From the NCBI RefSeq assembly GCF_030056575.1, contig NZ_JASHHX010000013.1, forward strand, positions 1-64,000: a stretch of 64,000 bases of DNA, read 5' to 3'. How positions within the stretch are numbered: position 1 is the first letter of the stretch; every line of letters begins with the position of its first letter. Origin of the DNA: Rhodoblastus sp. 17X3. Its GTDB lineage: Bacteria > Pseudomonadota > Alphaproteobacteria > Rhizobiales > Beijerinckiaceae. Of this stretch, positions 37,288-47,544 are shown piece by piece. The notes under the pieces are model-generated. The model was not told where the DNA came from, ran no database searches, and saw only the letters and a list, made by a program, of their open reading frames with translations. The position numbers and the translations under genes were made by a program.

Positions 37288-38727
37288 ATGAAAGGGATTT
37301 TGTGCGCTGGTCTTTTTGTGTCCGCCTTCATCGGTTGCGCGCAAGCGGCCGATCTCGCGGCTGCGACGGCGCCCGAACTCCCGCCAGCTGCGCCTTCCTG
37401 TTGGGGCGGCGTCCAGGATTTTCTCACTTCGTCCATCAAGGACTGCCCGCTGAGCTATGCGGGGTTCACCCTCTTCGGCAATATCGACGGCGGTTACGGC
37501 TACAGCCAGTGGGGCGTCCCGGTGGGGCAGAGCGCCGACAAGCCGAATTACGCCATTCAAAAAAACAGCGCCAACAGCCATTGGCTGTGGGCCCCCAACG
37601 CGATCAGCACATCGGTCGTCGGCATCGCCATGCAGGAGAAGCTCTTCGACGACTGGACGCTGATCGGCGTGGCGGAAGCCGGATTCAATCCCCACACGTT
37701 GATGCTGGTCAACGGCCCGCGTTCGCTGGCGGATAACAATCTCAAAGCGATCGGTTATCAGACCTCTGGTTTCAATTCGAGCCGCGCCGGCCAATGGGAC
37801 AATTCGCAAGGCTTCATCGGCTTCAGCAATCCAACCTACGGAACCTTGACCTTCGGGCGGAGCAATGCGCTCTCGGCGAGCGCGTTGGGCAAATATGACC
37901 CGGTAGCCTCGGTCGCATTTTCGCAGATCGGCTTTTCTTCGATCTATTCCGGTTTTGGGGTCAGTCCGACCACGCGCATCAACAGCGCGCTGACCTACCG
38001 TTTGACCTACCATCACTTTCACATCGCCGCCCAGGCGCAGATCGGCGGATATGACCAGGGCAATGCGACGACCGGGCAATATCAGATTCAACTGGGCGCC
38101 GATTTCGACCATTTATCCTTCGACGCCGTCGCGGGCTTCGCGAGGAACGCCGTAGCCTTGTCCAGCTATTCCGGCGGCGCGCTTCCCCCCGGCTATGACC
38201 CGAATTCCATTCTGAAGGCGACCTTGTCGAATTCCGGCGGCTTCGAGCTGATGGCGCGATACACATGGGGCGCGTTCAAATTCTATGGCGGCTATGTCTA
38301 CGCCCGGTCGGAAAATCCGAGCGACGCCTACGCCAACGGTCTGCCGACCATCGCCCAGGGCATTTTCGTGCCGCCCGGGGCCGTCACATCAAACGCTTAT
38401 GACGTGGCGCGCGTTCTCAACACGGTCTGGACCGGCGTTCGCTATGCGGCCCTGAACAATCTCGATCTTTCCGCCGGCGCCTATTGGGAAACGCAGAACG
38501 ACTATCTGCCCTCGTCCAGCGTCTGCACCGGGTCGGGCTCGGCGACGAGCAGCGGCAAGTGCGCCGGCGGCCGTTTTTCCTATTCGTTCCTTCTCGATTA
38601 CAAACCGCTCAACCGCATCGATCTCTATGCCGGCGTGATGGTCTCGAATGTCTATGGCGGCGTTGCCAGCGGCTACCTGCACACCCGGAACATAGATCCG
38701 ACGGTCGGCGTCCGCTTCCGGTTCTGA
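37288..38727 (+). CDS. Outer-membrane porin, type without coiled coil (copy 4)
   Basis: 479 residues from the ATG with GGGAG upstream; an in-frame TTG lies 16 codons earlier. Signal peptide 1-21 (ends AQA). A Cys pair, SCWGGVQDF and IKDCPLSY, stands near the start, where the tandem porins have the coiled coil. The barrel begins YAGFTLFGNIDGGYGYSQWG and ends PTVGVRFRF. The barrel is related to the three tandem porins, so this is the same family with a different periplasmic part. Confidence 0.85.
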   Translation: MKGILCAGLFVSAFIGCAQAADLAAATAPELPPAAPSCWGGVQDFLTSSIKDCPLSYAGFTLFGNIDGGYGYSQWGVPVGQSADKPNYAIQKNSANSHWLWAPNAISTSVVGIAMQEKLFDDWTLIGVAEAGFNPHTLMLVNGPRSLADNNLKAIGYQTSGFNSSRAGQWDNSQGFIGFSNPTYGTLTFGRSNALSASALGKYDPVASVAFSQIGFSSIYSGFGVSPTTRINSALTYRLTYHHFHIAAQAQIGGYDQGNATTGQYQIQLGADFDHLSFDAVAGFARNAVALSSYSGGALPPGYDPNSILKATLSNSGGFELMARYTWGAFKFYGGYVYARSENPSDAYANGLPTIAQGIFVPPGAVTSNAYDVARVLNTVWTGVRYAALNNLDLSAGAYWETQNDYLPSSSVCTGSGSATSSGKCAGGRFSYSFLLDYKPLNRIDLYAGVMVSNVYGGVASGYLHTRNIDPTVGVRFRF

Positions 38728-38734
38728 AGCCTCA

Positions 38735-39007
38735 TCAACCGGGATTGCCGCCGACGCACCCCGTGTCGCAATCGTCGGGATCGCGGCTCAGCCCATTCGT
38801 ATTGCCCTCGCCGGGACGAAAGGGCGTCAGCGCCGGAGCGTCAGCCGCGGGGCCTTGATTTTGGACGGCCGGCGCTTGACGGGCGACAGGCCGCGCGGAA
38901 TGATGGCCGGTATGACGGTGATGCGGCGCGGCATTTTCAGTCGCGTTTGCCGCGGACGCGACAAGGATCAAGCTTAGCGCGAGCGCTGCTCCGAATGGGA
39001 CTCGCAT
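38735..39007 (-). CDS. Small exported His/Pro-rich protein
   Basis: 90 residues from the ATG with GGAGG five bases upstream. Signal peptide about 1-22 (ends ANA). A HHRHTGHH segment might bind metal. The C-terminus has GLSRDPDDCDTGCVGGNPG with two cysteines. Convergent with porin 4 with only seven bases between stops. Family unknown. Confidence 0.68.
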   Translation of the reverse strand: MRVPFGAALALSLILVASAANATENAAPHHRHTGHHSARPVARQAPAVQNQGPAADAPALTPFRPGEGNTNGLSRDPDDCDTGCVGGNPG

Positions 39008-39273
39008 GCCGGCCTCCATGTTCCCCGCATCGGCGGCGCGACTATTGCCGACGCATTGCATGCGCCAGCATCCCGTCGCAATTGGGCGTCAATCTATTTA
39101 ATCTCACAGCGATCGATTTTCATCATGGAGACGGGTCTTAAACGCGTCATTTGACAAATTCCCCTTTTCTCGCCCGATTGAGCGGGGTCGAAGACTAAGG
39201 CGACGACCGCGCGACAGAACGCGGACTGCCCCATATGCGGCGGGCGCGATAACCAGGAGCCCGGGGGGCGAAA

Positions 39274-40242
39274 ATGCGGGAAGAAGAACTTGGCGTCGCC
39301 GATATCGGCGGCACGCATGCGCGCTTCGCTCTGGCGCGGGTTGCAGCCGGCCGCGTGCGTGGCCTTGGCCCGGCGACCGTGCTGCGGGTCGCGGATTTTC
39401 CCGGGCTGGCCGAAGCCTGGCGCGCCTTTCTCGCCCGTTCCGGCGCGGCGCCTCGGGCGGCGGCGCTGGCCGTGGCCGGCCCGGTGCGCGGCGAGGAGCT
39501 GAAATTCACCAATAATCCCTGGCGGCTGCGGCCCGCCGCTCTGGCCGGGGAGCTCGGCGTCGAGCGCCTGGTTCTGGTCAATGATTTCGGGGCCATCGGC
39601 CACGCCGTCGCGCAACTCGCGCCCGAGGATTTCACCCATATTTCGGGCCCCCGGCGACCGCTGCCCCGCCCGGGCGCCATCAGCGTCATAGGCCCGGGCA
39701 CCGGCATGGGCGTCGCCTTGACCTTGCTGGAGACCGAGTCCCATCGCGTCGTCGAGGCCGAGGGCGGCCATGTCGGCTTCGCCCCGCGCGATTCCTTCGA
39801 GGACGCGCTGCTGGCGCGGTTGCGGACGAAATTCGGCCGGGTTTCGGCGGAGCGCGTCCTCTCGGGGCCCGGCCTCGCCGAGATCCGCGCCGCGCTTCCC
39901 GGCGCGGACGAGGCCCCCATCCCGGCGAATGACAAGGCCTTGTGGGAGGCGGCCATTTCCGGCGCCGATCCGCTCGCCCGCACGGCGCTCGAAGTTTTCT
40001 GCTCCTGTCTCGGCGCCTTCGCCGGCGACGTCGCCCTGACCCATGGCGCGCATGGAATCGCGCTCGCCGGCGGACTTCTGCCGCGCTTCGCGGACCTGTT
40101 GCCTCAGACGGGCTTCGCCTCAAGCCTCGCCGCCAAGGGACGCTACGCCGCCTTGATGGCGGAGCTGCCAGTCTGGCTTATCGCCCATCCGCAGCCGGGC
40201 CTGTTCGGCGCGGCGGCGGCCTTCGCGGCGAAGGGGCGCTGA
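39274..40242 (+). CDS. glk: Glucokinase
   Basis: 322 residues, standard for bacterial Glk. ATP-binding phosphate-1 motif DIGGTHARFAL at residue 10, sugar-site motif FTNNPWRL, catalytic Asp in LVNDFGAIGHA, phosphate-2 GPGTGMGVALT, and EGGHVGFAP. Phosphorylates glucose to glucose-6-phosphate in the cytosol. Flanked by unrelated genes. A weak hairpin lies right after the stop. Confidence 0.93.
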   Translation: MREEELGVADIGGTHARFALARVAAGRVRGLGPATVLRVADFPGLAEAWRAFLARSGAAPRAAALAVAGPVRGEELKFTNNPWRLRPAALAGELGVERLVLVNDFGAIGHAVAQLAPEDFTHISGPRRPLPRPGAISVIGPGTGMGVALTLLETESHRVVEAEGGHVGFAPRDSFEDALLARLRTKFGRVSAERVLSGPGLAEIRAALPGADEAPIPANDKALWEAAISGADPLARTALEVFCSCLGAFAGDVALTHGAHGIALAGGLLPRFADLLPQTGFASSLAAKGRYAALMAELPVWLIAHPQPGLFGAAAAFAAKGR

Positions 40243-40303
40243 AGCGAAGTCCGCTTCGCGCAATTTTATTGACAAGGCTCCCGTCAGCGCTTTTCCTTCA
40301 CCT

Positions 40304-40702
40304 ATGCTGGAGCTCATGCGCAACGTCCGTTTCACGGCCTTGGCCGCCGCCATCTATGCGGTCGCTTGCCTCACGATCGGAATCGCTCATGACCCCGGCC
40401 CGACCACGCCGGGCGCGGGAGCGCCCGCTTTCGCCGCCGAAATCTCAGCTCTCGCCCTGCCTGACGGGACCAATGTTCCGATTTGCGGCGAAACATCGCG
40501 CGGCCCCGCCCAGAAAAGCGCCCGGAAGAGCTGCAACGCCTGCCGGCTGATAGCCGCGTCAGGCCTCCCGCCCACGCCGCCGTTGGAGTCTTGCGACCGG
40601 CCGTTTGTGGTCGGCGCGGCGATTTCCGAGAACCAGGTGCCCATGCCGCCCGCGGCGCCGGGCGTCGCGGCGCGCCCGCGCGGCCCCCCGATTCTCTCCT
40701 GA
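40304..40702 (+). CDS. Small exported or membrane protein, DUF2946-like
   Basis: 132 residues. One hydrophobic N-terminal segment (about 7-26), then FAAEISALALPDGTNVPICG and a KSCNACRL pair of cysteines, followed by a Pro-rich C-terminus. The order of a Cys after a signal-like helix and a C-x-x-C before LIAASGLP resembles DUF2946 proteins often linked to metal uptake genes. The match is weak. It precedes the FixK-like regulator gene. Confidence 0.55.
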   Translation: MLELMRNVRFTALAAAIYAVACLTIGIAHDPGPTTPGAGAPAFAAEISALALPDGTNVPICGETSRGPAQKSARKSCNACRLIAASGLPPTPPLESCDRPFVVGAAISENQVPMPPAAPGVAARPRGPPILS

Positions 40703-40818
40703 CATCCGTGGCGACCGGGCCCTCGCATGGCGATGCGGCGCCCGGGACGCCTTTTTTGCGCGGCGCGGCGGCCATCGGCTCGCCAGCGCCGGCGCGATTC
40801 CGTCATTGGAGAGAATTC

Positions 40819-41532
40819 ATGGAAGCCAGTTTTGCGATAACGCCGGACATCGCGGCGGAGTTGGCGGCGGAGTTGGCGGCGAAGTTGGATATGCGCCTCG
40901 ACCCGGCGGCCGCCGCTGGCGAAGGCGCCGCGGTCCCGCTTCCGGAGCCGGACCTGCATTATCTCGCGGCGCGCACCGCCCTGTTCAGTCCCGGCGAAGA
41001 CGCGGGAAAAGTTTATGAAGTGACGCAAGGCGTCCTGATGATCACGCGCCTTTTGCCGGACGGTCGCCGGCAGATTCTCGACATCGCGGGCGCGGGCCGC
41101 GTGATCGGCCTGACCTGGAGCGATGCGCATGATTGCGCGGCGATCGCCTTGCGCGATTCCATCGTCCGTCGTCACGACAGCAACGGGAGCAGCGCCGTCG
41201 CGCTGAACGCCGCGCGCTTCGCCGACGCCCTGTTTGGGGAGGTCCATCGCCTTCGCAACCTCGCCACCGCCCTCGGGCGCAAGACGGCGACGGAACGGCT
41301 GGCGGGCTTTCTTCTCGATCTTGCCGGCGAAGACGCCGACCCGCCGGTCCGCATCGATCTGCCCGTCACGCGGAACGAAATCGCCGACCACCTGGGCCTC
41401 GCCCTCGAAACGGTCAGCCGAACCTTTTCCCGGCTGAGGCGGGACGGGATCATGCGGATCGAGACCAGTCAGAAGCTGACGATCCTCGATCGCGCCGCCC
41501 TCCGGCGGCTGGCCGATGGCGGCCCGTTTTGA
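40819..41532 (+). CDS. CRP/FNR-family transcription regulator (FixK-like)
   Basis: 237 residues from the ATG with GGAGAG upstream. Cyclic-nucleotide-type beta-roll (about 55-135) with VYEVTQGVLMITRLLPDGRRQILDI, then the helix-turn-helix VTRNEIADHLGLALETVSRTFSRL with the E..SR recognition pattern of the FNR class. There is no N-terminal Cys cluster (one Cys only, in HDCAAI), so it is unlikely to sense oxygen by an Fe-S cluster. This makes it FixK/NnrR-like. Targets unknown. Confidence 0.87.
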   Translation: MEASFAITPDIAAELAAELAAKLDMRLDPAAAAGEGAAVPLPEPDLHYLAARTALFSPGEDAGKVYEVTQGVLMITRLLPDGRRQILDIAGAGRVIGLTWSDAHDCAAIALRDSIVRRHDSNGSSAVALNAARFADALFGEVHRLRNLATALGRKTATERLAGFLLDLAGEDADPPVRIDLPVTRNEIADHLGLALETVSRTFSRLRRDGIMRIETSQKLTILDRAALRRLADGGPF

Positions 41533-41747
41533 CGCACGCCCGCCCGCATCCTTATTTCTTGCTCAGGGCGCGGGCTTGTTTCCCTCGAAAATCGGGATTT
41601 TTTCCCGCCGCGGCCGGGAAACGCCAAGACGCGCGGGCTTTGCCCCTTGGCGCCCCTGTCTTTCCGCAAAAAGCGGTATAAGTTCACAAAAATGCGGAAG
41701 GGCGACGAGACCCATCACAACCGCAACGGAAACGCTTGGAAGTCCCC

Positions 41748-42403
<656 letters not shown>

Positions 42404-42404
<1 letters not shown>

Positions 42405-42883
42405 TGGGCTTTTCGCCGTCCGATTCCAACCGCCCCGGCTTTTACCGCCCGCAGGCCGAGATCAATGTGACGCCGCTGGTCGACGTCATGCTGGTGCTGC
42501 TCATCATTTTCATGATCACCGCGCCGCTGCTCACCGCCGGCATGAAGGTGCAATTGCCGCAGGCCCAGGCGGCGCGTCCGCTCAATCCGAAGGAGCCGGT
42601 CGTCGTCATTGTCGCCCACGACGGCGGCCTCGCCGTCGGCGCCGAGCCGGTCGCGGCGGCGGATCTGGTGCAATTGGTCAAACTGAAGCTTGGCGACGAT
42701 GCGGGCCGCGTCGTGCATCTGCGCGGCGACAAGGACGTCCCCTATGGCCAGATGGTGGCGATTCTCGATCAGCTCGCCACCAATGGGATCACCCATATCG
42801 CCATCGTGACCGAAACCGGCAGGGATTCGGGCAAGAAGGCCGACGCGCCTCCCGCCCCGCCCGCGCCGGAGACCAGAAAATGA
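42404..42883 (+). CDS. exbD: Biopolymer transport protein ExbD
   Basis: 159 residues; its start shares one base with the exbB stop. Single membrane helix (about 25-45) with the essential Asp in INVTPLVDVMLVLLIIFMIT. Periplasmic domain ends VETGRDSG-type, followed by a Pro-rich tail. Works with ExbB as the proton channel. Confidence 0.92.
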
Positions 42884-43719
42884 GCGTCGCCGGCGCCCTT
42901 TCCGGCGGCGGGCCGATGCTGGCGGCGGAGCCGCGCGACATGGTCCGGCCGCCTTGGCTGCGGCCGCTGGCGCTGCTGCTCATTCTCGCTTTTCACAGCC
43001 TGATGTTCGTCGCCGTCAAGGGGAGGCCGGCGGCCCTGTCCCCGCTGGACACGGTTGAAGTCTCGCTTGTTCCGCTCGGCGACGCCGCCGAGGACCAGAA
43101 GAAGCAGGAAGAGGTCAAGCCCGCGGAAATGGCCGCGCAGGAACTGCCACAAGAGCCGCCGCCGCCCGTGCAGCAAGCCGAGCGAGTCGAGCCTCCCCCG
43201 CCGCCGCCGCAGGTCGCCGTTCCCGAGGCGGTCCCCTTGCCGGTCGAGCCGCCCAGGCCCGTCGCGCCGCCGCCTCCGGCCGTCGTCGAGAAAAAGCCGC
43301 CGCCCAAACCCGTCGCGGCCCGCGACGACCAGCGCCAGAAGGCGCGGGAGGAGCACGAGACCGCCGAGCGCCGCCGCAAGGCGCAGGAAGCGCGGCAGGA
43401 GCTGAAGCGCGGCGCGGCCAGCGGCTCAACCCAGGCGTCGTCGATGTCGCCGGCGGCCTATTCCGGCCTGCTCGCCGCCGAAATCCGCCGCCGCACCTTC
43501 TATCCCGCCGCCGCGCGGGCCGCGGGCGCGACCGGCGCCGTCGGCGTCGCCTTCACGGTCGGTCCGTCGGGGCGGGTCATCAGCCAGTCGATCACCCATT
43601 CCTCCGGCAATCCGGTTCTCGACGCCGCCGCGCGCACGACCTTGAGCGGAATCCACACGCCTCCGCCGCCCGGTGGGCGTTTTTCGACCAGCACGAATAT
43701 CCGGTTCCACTTCAATTGA
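42880..43719 (+). CDS. tonB: TonB energy-transducing protein
   Basis: 279 residues; the start overlaps exbD by four bases. One N-terminal membrane helix with a His (LLLILAFHSLMFVAV), the residue TonB needs for energy coupling. A long Pro/Glu/Lys-rich periplasm-spanning region (60-190) follows. C-terminal TonB domain YPAAARAAGATGAVGVAFTV and ...NPVLDAAARTT. It energises TonB-dependent outer-membrane receptors, none of which is in this window. Confidence 0.92.
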   Translation: MSVAGALSGGGPMLAAEPRDMVRPPWLRPLALLLILAFHSLMFVAVKGRPAALSPLDTVEVSLVPLGDAAEDQKKQEEVKPAEMAAQELPQEPPPPVQQAERVEPPPPPPQVAVPEAVPLPVEPPRPVAPPPPAVVEKKPPPKPVAARDDQRQKAREEHETAERRRKAQEARQELKRGAASGSTQASSMSPAAYSGLLAAEIRRRTFYPAAARAAGATGAVGVAFTVGPSGRVISQSITHSSGNPVLDAAARTTLSGIHTPPPPGGRFSTSTNIRFHFN

Positions 43720-43794
43720 GGTAGGCCCGGCGCATTGGGCGGATTAAAAATAGTTTTCTTGCAAGGCGCGGGCCCTTGGACTTAACATCAGTCC

Positions 43795-44313
43795 ATGTCT
43801 CAGGCGCTGATCACCATTAGGCGAGCAATGCCGGGCGACGCCGAGCAAATCGCCGCCGTCCACGACGCGGCTTGGCGTGAAGCCTATCGCGGCCTGATCC
43901 CCGGCCGCGAACTGGAGCGCCTGATCGCGCGGCGCGGACCGGACTGGTGGCGCTCGGCGGTGCTGCAGGGCAGCCGGCTTCTCGTTCTGGCCCTGCACGG
44001 CTCCATCGGCGGCTATGTCTCCTATGGACGCAGCCGCGCCACGTCTCTGCCTTTCGGCGGCGAGATTTTCGAGCTTTACCTCTCGCCGGACTGCCAGGGC
44101 CTCGGCTTCGGCTCGCGGCTGTTCCGCGCGGGGCGCCGCGATCTCGCCGAAAACGGCCTCGAAACCATGCTGGTCTGGACGCTCAGCGACAACCAGCGCG
44201 CCGTGGATTTCTATCGCCGTCACGGCGGCGAGGAGGTTCGCCGCGCCAGCGAATATTTCGGCGCAGAGAAGCTTGGCCGCCTCGCCTTCGGCTTTGGCCC
44301 TCCCGCGCCTTGA
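43795..44313 (+). CDS. GNAT-family N-acetyltransferase
   Basis: 172 residues. Full GNAT fold: ITIRRAMPGDAEQIAAVHDAAW start, core strand with IFELYLSPDCQGLGFGSRLF (the Q/R-x-x-G-x-G/A acetyl-CoA motif), and the C-terminal VDFYRRHGGEEV segment. Resembles RimI-like single-domain acetyltransferases; the acceptor is unknown. Sits in the same direction between tonB and ppa. Confidence 0.88.
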   Translation: MSQALITIRRAMPGDAEQIAAVHDAAWREAYRGLIPGRELERLIARRGPDWWRSAVLQGSRLLVLALHGSIGGYVSYGRSRATSLPFGGEIFELYLSPDCQGLGFGSRLFRAGRRDLAENGLETMLVWTLSDNQRAVDFYRRHGGEEVRRASEYFGAEKLGRLAFGFGPPAP

Positions 44314-44448
44314 CGGCGGCGACGCAGGCCTTTCCCATTGATGGAAACCACGTTCGGAACCCGCCTGGCATGGGCGGAAAGTTCGGGTTGCCTTTTGCCG
44401 CCGCCCCTGACAAATGGGCGGCGGCAAACGCAACCACCGGAGAGCGCA

Positions 44449-44985
44449 ATGCGTCTTGACGCCATCAAAATCGGCAAAAATCCCCCCGACGACGTGAATG
44501 TCCTGATCGAGGTTCCGATCGGCGGCGAGCCGATCAAGTATGAAATGGACAAGGAAGCAGGCACGCTCTTCGTCGACCGCTTCCTCTATACGCCGATGCG
44601 CTATCCCGGCAATTACGGCTTCATTCCGCACACGCTGTCGGAAGACGGCGACCCGTGCGACGTGCTGGTTTGCAACACGCGTCCGCTCATCGCGGGCTCC
44701 TACATCAACGTTCGCCCGATCGGCGTGCTGAAAATGACGGACGAAGGCGGCGGCGATGAAAAGATCATCGCAGTGCCGAGCTCCAAGCTCACCAAGCGCT
44801 ACGACAATGTGAAGAGCTACACCGACCTGCCCGAGATCACCTGGAAGCAGATCGAGCATTTCTTTTGCCACTACAAGGATCTCGAACCCGGCAAGTGGGT
44901 GAAGTTCGCCGGCTGGGGCGACGCGGATGAGGCCAAGAGCCTGATCCTTCAGGCGATCGAACGCGCCAAGATCGAGAAGAAATAA
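44449..44985 (+). CDS. ppa: Inorganic pyrophosphatase (class A)
   Basis: 178 residues from the ATG with CGGAGA upstream. Family I signature: [26 protein letters not shown], and the catalytic DGDPCDVLV with the metal-binding Asp residues. [18 protein letters not shown] at the end is normal. Hydrolyses PPi and pulls biosynthetic reactions forward. Confidence 0.96.
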   Translation: MRLDAIKIGKNPPDDVNVLIEVPIGGEPIKYEMDKEAGTLFVDRFLYTPMRYPGNYGFIPHTLSEDGDPCDVLVCNTRPLIAGSYINVRPIGVLKMTDEGGGDEKIIAVPSSKLTKRYDNVKSYTDLPEITWKQIEHFFCHYKDLEPGKWVKFAGWGDADEAKSLILQAIERAKIEKK

Positions 44986-45015
44986 TACCAAGCACATTGA
45001 AAATGCCCTTGGTAT
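44985..45015. repeat. Imperfect hairpin at the ppa 3' end
   Basis: 14-base arms ATACCAAGCACATT and AATGCCCTTGGTAT (two mismatches) with a GAA loop, starting at the last base of the ppa stop codon. No T-run follows. Could be a REP-like element or an mRNA 3' stabiliser. Confidence 0.55.
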
Positions 45016-45130
45016 CCGCGCCGACTGGCGCGGCGGCGGCTGACGCCGCCGGGCGCCTCAACCTTTGACCTGTCAAAGGTTAGGCCAACAGTAAATGCAG
45101 CGCCTTCGCGCCAGCAATCGCGCATCAAAA

Positions 45131-45172
45131 ACCCGCCGTGATTCCTGAGGAATCGCGGCGGGTACTTTTTTT
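45131..45172. terminator. Terminator between ppa and aminotransferase
   Basis: ACCCGCCGTGATTCC pairs with GGAATCGCGGCGGGT (one wobble) around TGA, followed by ACTTTTTTTG on the plus strand. It sits between convergent genes. Confidence 0.85.
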
Positions 45173-45184
45173 GACCGGTCTCGT

Positions 45185-46318
45185 TCAGCCGAGATGCTTT
45201 CTGGCCGCGTCAATGACGCGCTGCTGGGCCTCGGGCTTCAGATAGGGATGCATCGGCAACGACAGGACTTCCTCCGCGAGGCGGTCGGTCACGGCGAGCT
45301 TGCCGCCGACGGCGGGATATTTCCGATAGGCCGTCTGGCGATGCAGCGGGACCGGATAATAGCAGGCGGTCGGAACGCCCGCCTCTTTCAGCGCGGCGAC
45401 GAGACCGTCGCGCTGTCCGGGCCTCAGGCGAATGGTGTATTGCGCCCAGACCGATTGGCAGCCCGGGGCGACCGCGGGCGGGATTGCGACCTCGCGCAGG
45501 CCGGCCGCGTAACGCGCCGCGATTTCGTCGCGCGCGGCAATCTCATCGGCGAAGATCGCCAGCTTTTCGATCAGGATCGCGGCCTGAATGGTGTCGAGCC
45601 GCCCCGTGACGCCGATCCGCACATTGTCATATTTGTCCGTTCCCTGGCCGTGGACGCGCACCGAGCGCAGCACGGCGGCGAGTTCGTCATCATCGGTGAA
45701 GATCGCGCCGCCGTCGCCATAGGCGCCGAGCGGCTTGGCCGGGAAGAAACTGGTGGTGGTCGCCAGCCCGAACGTGCCGAGCTTGCGGCCGCGATAGCTC
45801 GCGCCAAAGGCCTGGGCGGCGTCGCCGAGCAGCCACAGTTTTTCGCGCGCGCAGATCTTTTCGATGGAGTCGTAATCCGCCGGCTGGCCGAACAGGTCGA
45901 CGGAGATGACGCCGACGGGATTGAGCCCCGCCGCGCGCGCCTCGGCGATCCCCGCTTCCAGCGAGGCCGGGTCCATGTTGAACGTGTCTTCCTGAACATC
46001 GACGAAAAAGGGCGTTCCGCCGAGAAGAGCCACGGCTTCGGCCGTGGCGGCGAAGGTAAAGCTGGGGCAAAGCACGGCGACGCCCGGCCCGACGCCCTTG
46101 GCGAGCAGGACCATGGTCAACGCATCGGTGCCGCTGGCGCAGGAGACGCAATGTTTCGCGCCGCAAAAAGCGGCGAGCTGCTTTTCCAGCTCGAAAACCT
46201 CGGGCCCCATGACATAGGCGCCAGACGCGACGACCTTGCGGACCGCGGCGTCGATCCTGTCCGCTATGCGCGCGCGCTGCGCCGCGAGGTCGATGAAGGG
46301 CATCATGGGCGCAGACAT
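45185..46318 (-). CDS. DegT/DnrJ/EryC1/StrS-family sugar aminotransferase
   Basis: 377 residues from the ATG with GGAGG ten bases upstream; the longer frame adds 32 unsupported codons. PLP enzyme: ASGTDALTMVLLAKGVG binds cofactor phosphate, and the internal-aldimine Lys is in TTSFFPAKPLGAYGDGGAI. Product is an amino-sugar nucleotide (WbpE/PglE type), used in surface polysaccharide. It faces away from a Gfo/Idh oxidoreductase gene, the family that supplies the keto-sugar in WbpB/WbpE pathways. Confidence 0.9.
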   Translation of the reverse strand: MSAPMMPFIDLAAQRARIADRIDAAVRKVVASGAYVMGPEVFELEKQLAAFCGAKHCVSCASGTDALTMVLLAKGVGPGVAVLCPSFTFAATAEAVALLGGTPFFVDVQEDTFNMDPASLEAGIAEARAAGLNPVGVISVDLFGQPADYDSIEKICAREKLWLLGDAAQAFGASYRGRKLGTFGLATTTSFFPAKPLGAYGDGGAIFTDDDELAAVLRSVRVHGQGTDKYDNVRIGVTGRLDTIQAAILIEKLAIFADEIAARDEIAARYAAGLREVAIPPAVAPGCQSVWAQYTIRLRPGQRDGLVAALKEAGVPTACYYPVPLHRQTAYRKYPAVGGKLAVTDRLAEEVLSLPMHPYLKPEAQQRVIDAARKHLG

Positions 46319-46605
46319 TTGGCAAAATCCTCCGTGCAAGGGGCGCTGGGCAGGGGGCGCTGGCGCGCCGCTGCGCGGCCTATACGCCGCGAATCGCGCC
46401 GCGTCACTAGACAAAAGGCAGGGCGCCGCGACCCGGGGCTGGCGCGGCGGCCTGTCGCCATGCTAAGGCCTGCCGCGCCGCATCCCGCCACAGGCGACGG
46501 CCCCGCCGCGCGGCTCATTGATCAAATAACATCGCTTCGGTCAGAAACTCCCGGCCTCGGCTGGAAAGCCCCGGCAATTCTCCCGACGCGCGAAAAAGGG
46601 CGAAC

Positions 46606-47544
46606 ATGACCATCAATATTTCCGTCATCGGCCTTGGCCCCTGGGGGCAGACCCTCGCCAACAAGGTCAGCGGCCTGCCCGATTTCACCCTGAAAAGCAC
46701 TTTCGACCATCATGACGGACGCAAGATGGCGCAGGCCGACGCCGCGCCCTCCCTTGAGTCCATTCTGGACGACGCCACCGTTCAGGCCTGCGTCATCACC
46801 ACGCCGAACGACACTCACGCCGATTTCGCCCGGGCCGCGCTCGACGCAGGCAAGAGCGTCCTCGTCGCCAAGCCGCTCGCCGTCACCTCCGCCGCCTGCG
46901 ACGGCGTGACGGCGCTGGCCCGCGCCAAGGGGCTGGTGGCCATGACCGGCCACACCACCTTGTTCAACCCGGGCATTCTGCTGGTGAAGAAGCTGGTCGC
47001 GGAATCGGACCGTCCGATCCTGCATTTCGACGCCCGCCGGCGTGGAATCGGCCGCATCCAGAAAAACAGCGTGCTGCTCGACCTCGCCGTGCATGACATC
47101 GCCAATGCGCTTTTCGTCTCCGGCCAGAATCCGGTTTCCGCGCGCCACGCCCAGCGCGCCTATGGCCGCTGCCCGGCGGCGCAGGCGCAGATGTTCATGC
47201 GATTCGACGGCGGCATGACCGGCCATGTCGAGAGCAGCTGGATCGCCTCGGAGCGGCGGCGCACCGCGACCGTCACGCTCGACGGCCGGATCATCGAACT
47301 GGACGAGTTGTCCGCCACCGTCAGCGTCTATGAAACGAGTTCGCTGGCGCGGGTCGCGGCGGATAATTTCACCGCCGCCAAGACCGCCGAATACAAGATC
47401 GACTCGCATGACGCGCTGGCCGACGAATTGGCGACCTTCGCGCGTTTCATCCGCGACGGCGGCTTCCCCGAGGAAAACGCGCGGATCGCGCGCTCGGTGG
47501 TTCACGCCATCGAAATCAGCCAGGACATGGCCGCCTATTCCTGA
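46606..47544 (+). CDS. Gfo/Idh/MocA-family oxidoreductase
   Basis: 312 residues. N-terminal Rossmann start ISVIGLGPWGQTLANK, then VQACVITTPNDTHADFARAALDAGKSVLVAKPLA, where the family EKP is AKP (Ala for Glu). The C-terminal domain has DLAVHDIANALF, the conserved His site. Likely an NAD(P)-linked sugar dehydrogenase, possibly paired with the divergent aminotransferase. Substrate not readable. Confidence 0.85.
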   Translation: MTINISVIGLGPWGQTLANKVSGLPDFTLKSTFDHHDGRKMAQADAAPSLESILDDATVQACVITTPNDTHADFARAALDAGKSVLVAKPLAVTSAACDGVTALARAKGLVAMTGHTTLFNPGILLVKKLVAESDRPILHFDARRRGIGRIQKNSVLLDLAVHDIANALFVSGQNPVSARHAQRAYGRCPAAQAQMFMRFDGGMTGHVESSWIASERRRTATVTLDGRIIELDELSATVSVYETSSLARVAADNFTAAKTAEYKIDSHDALADELATFARFIRDGGFPEENARIARSVVHAIEISQDMAAYS

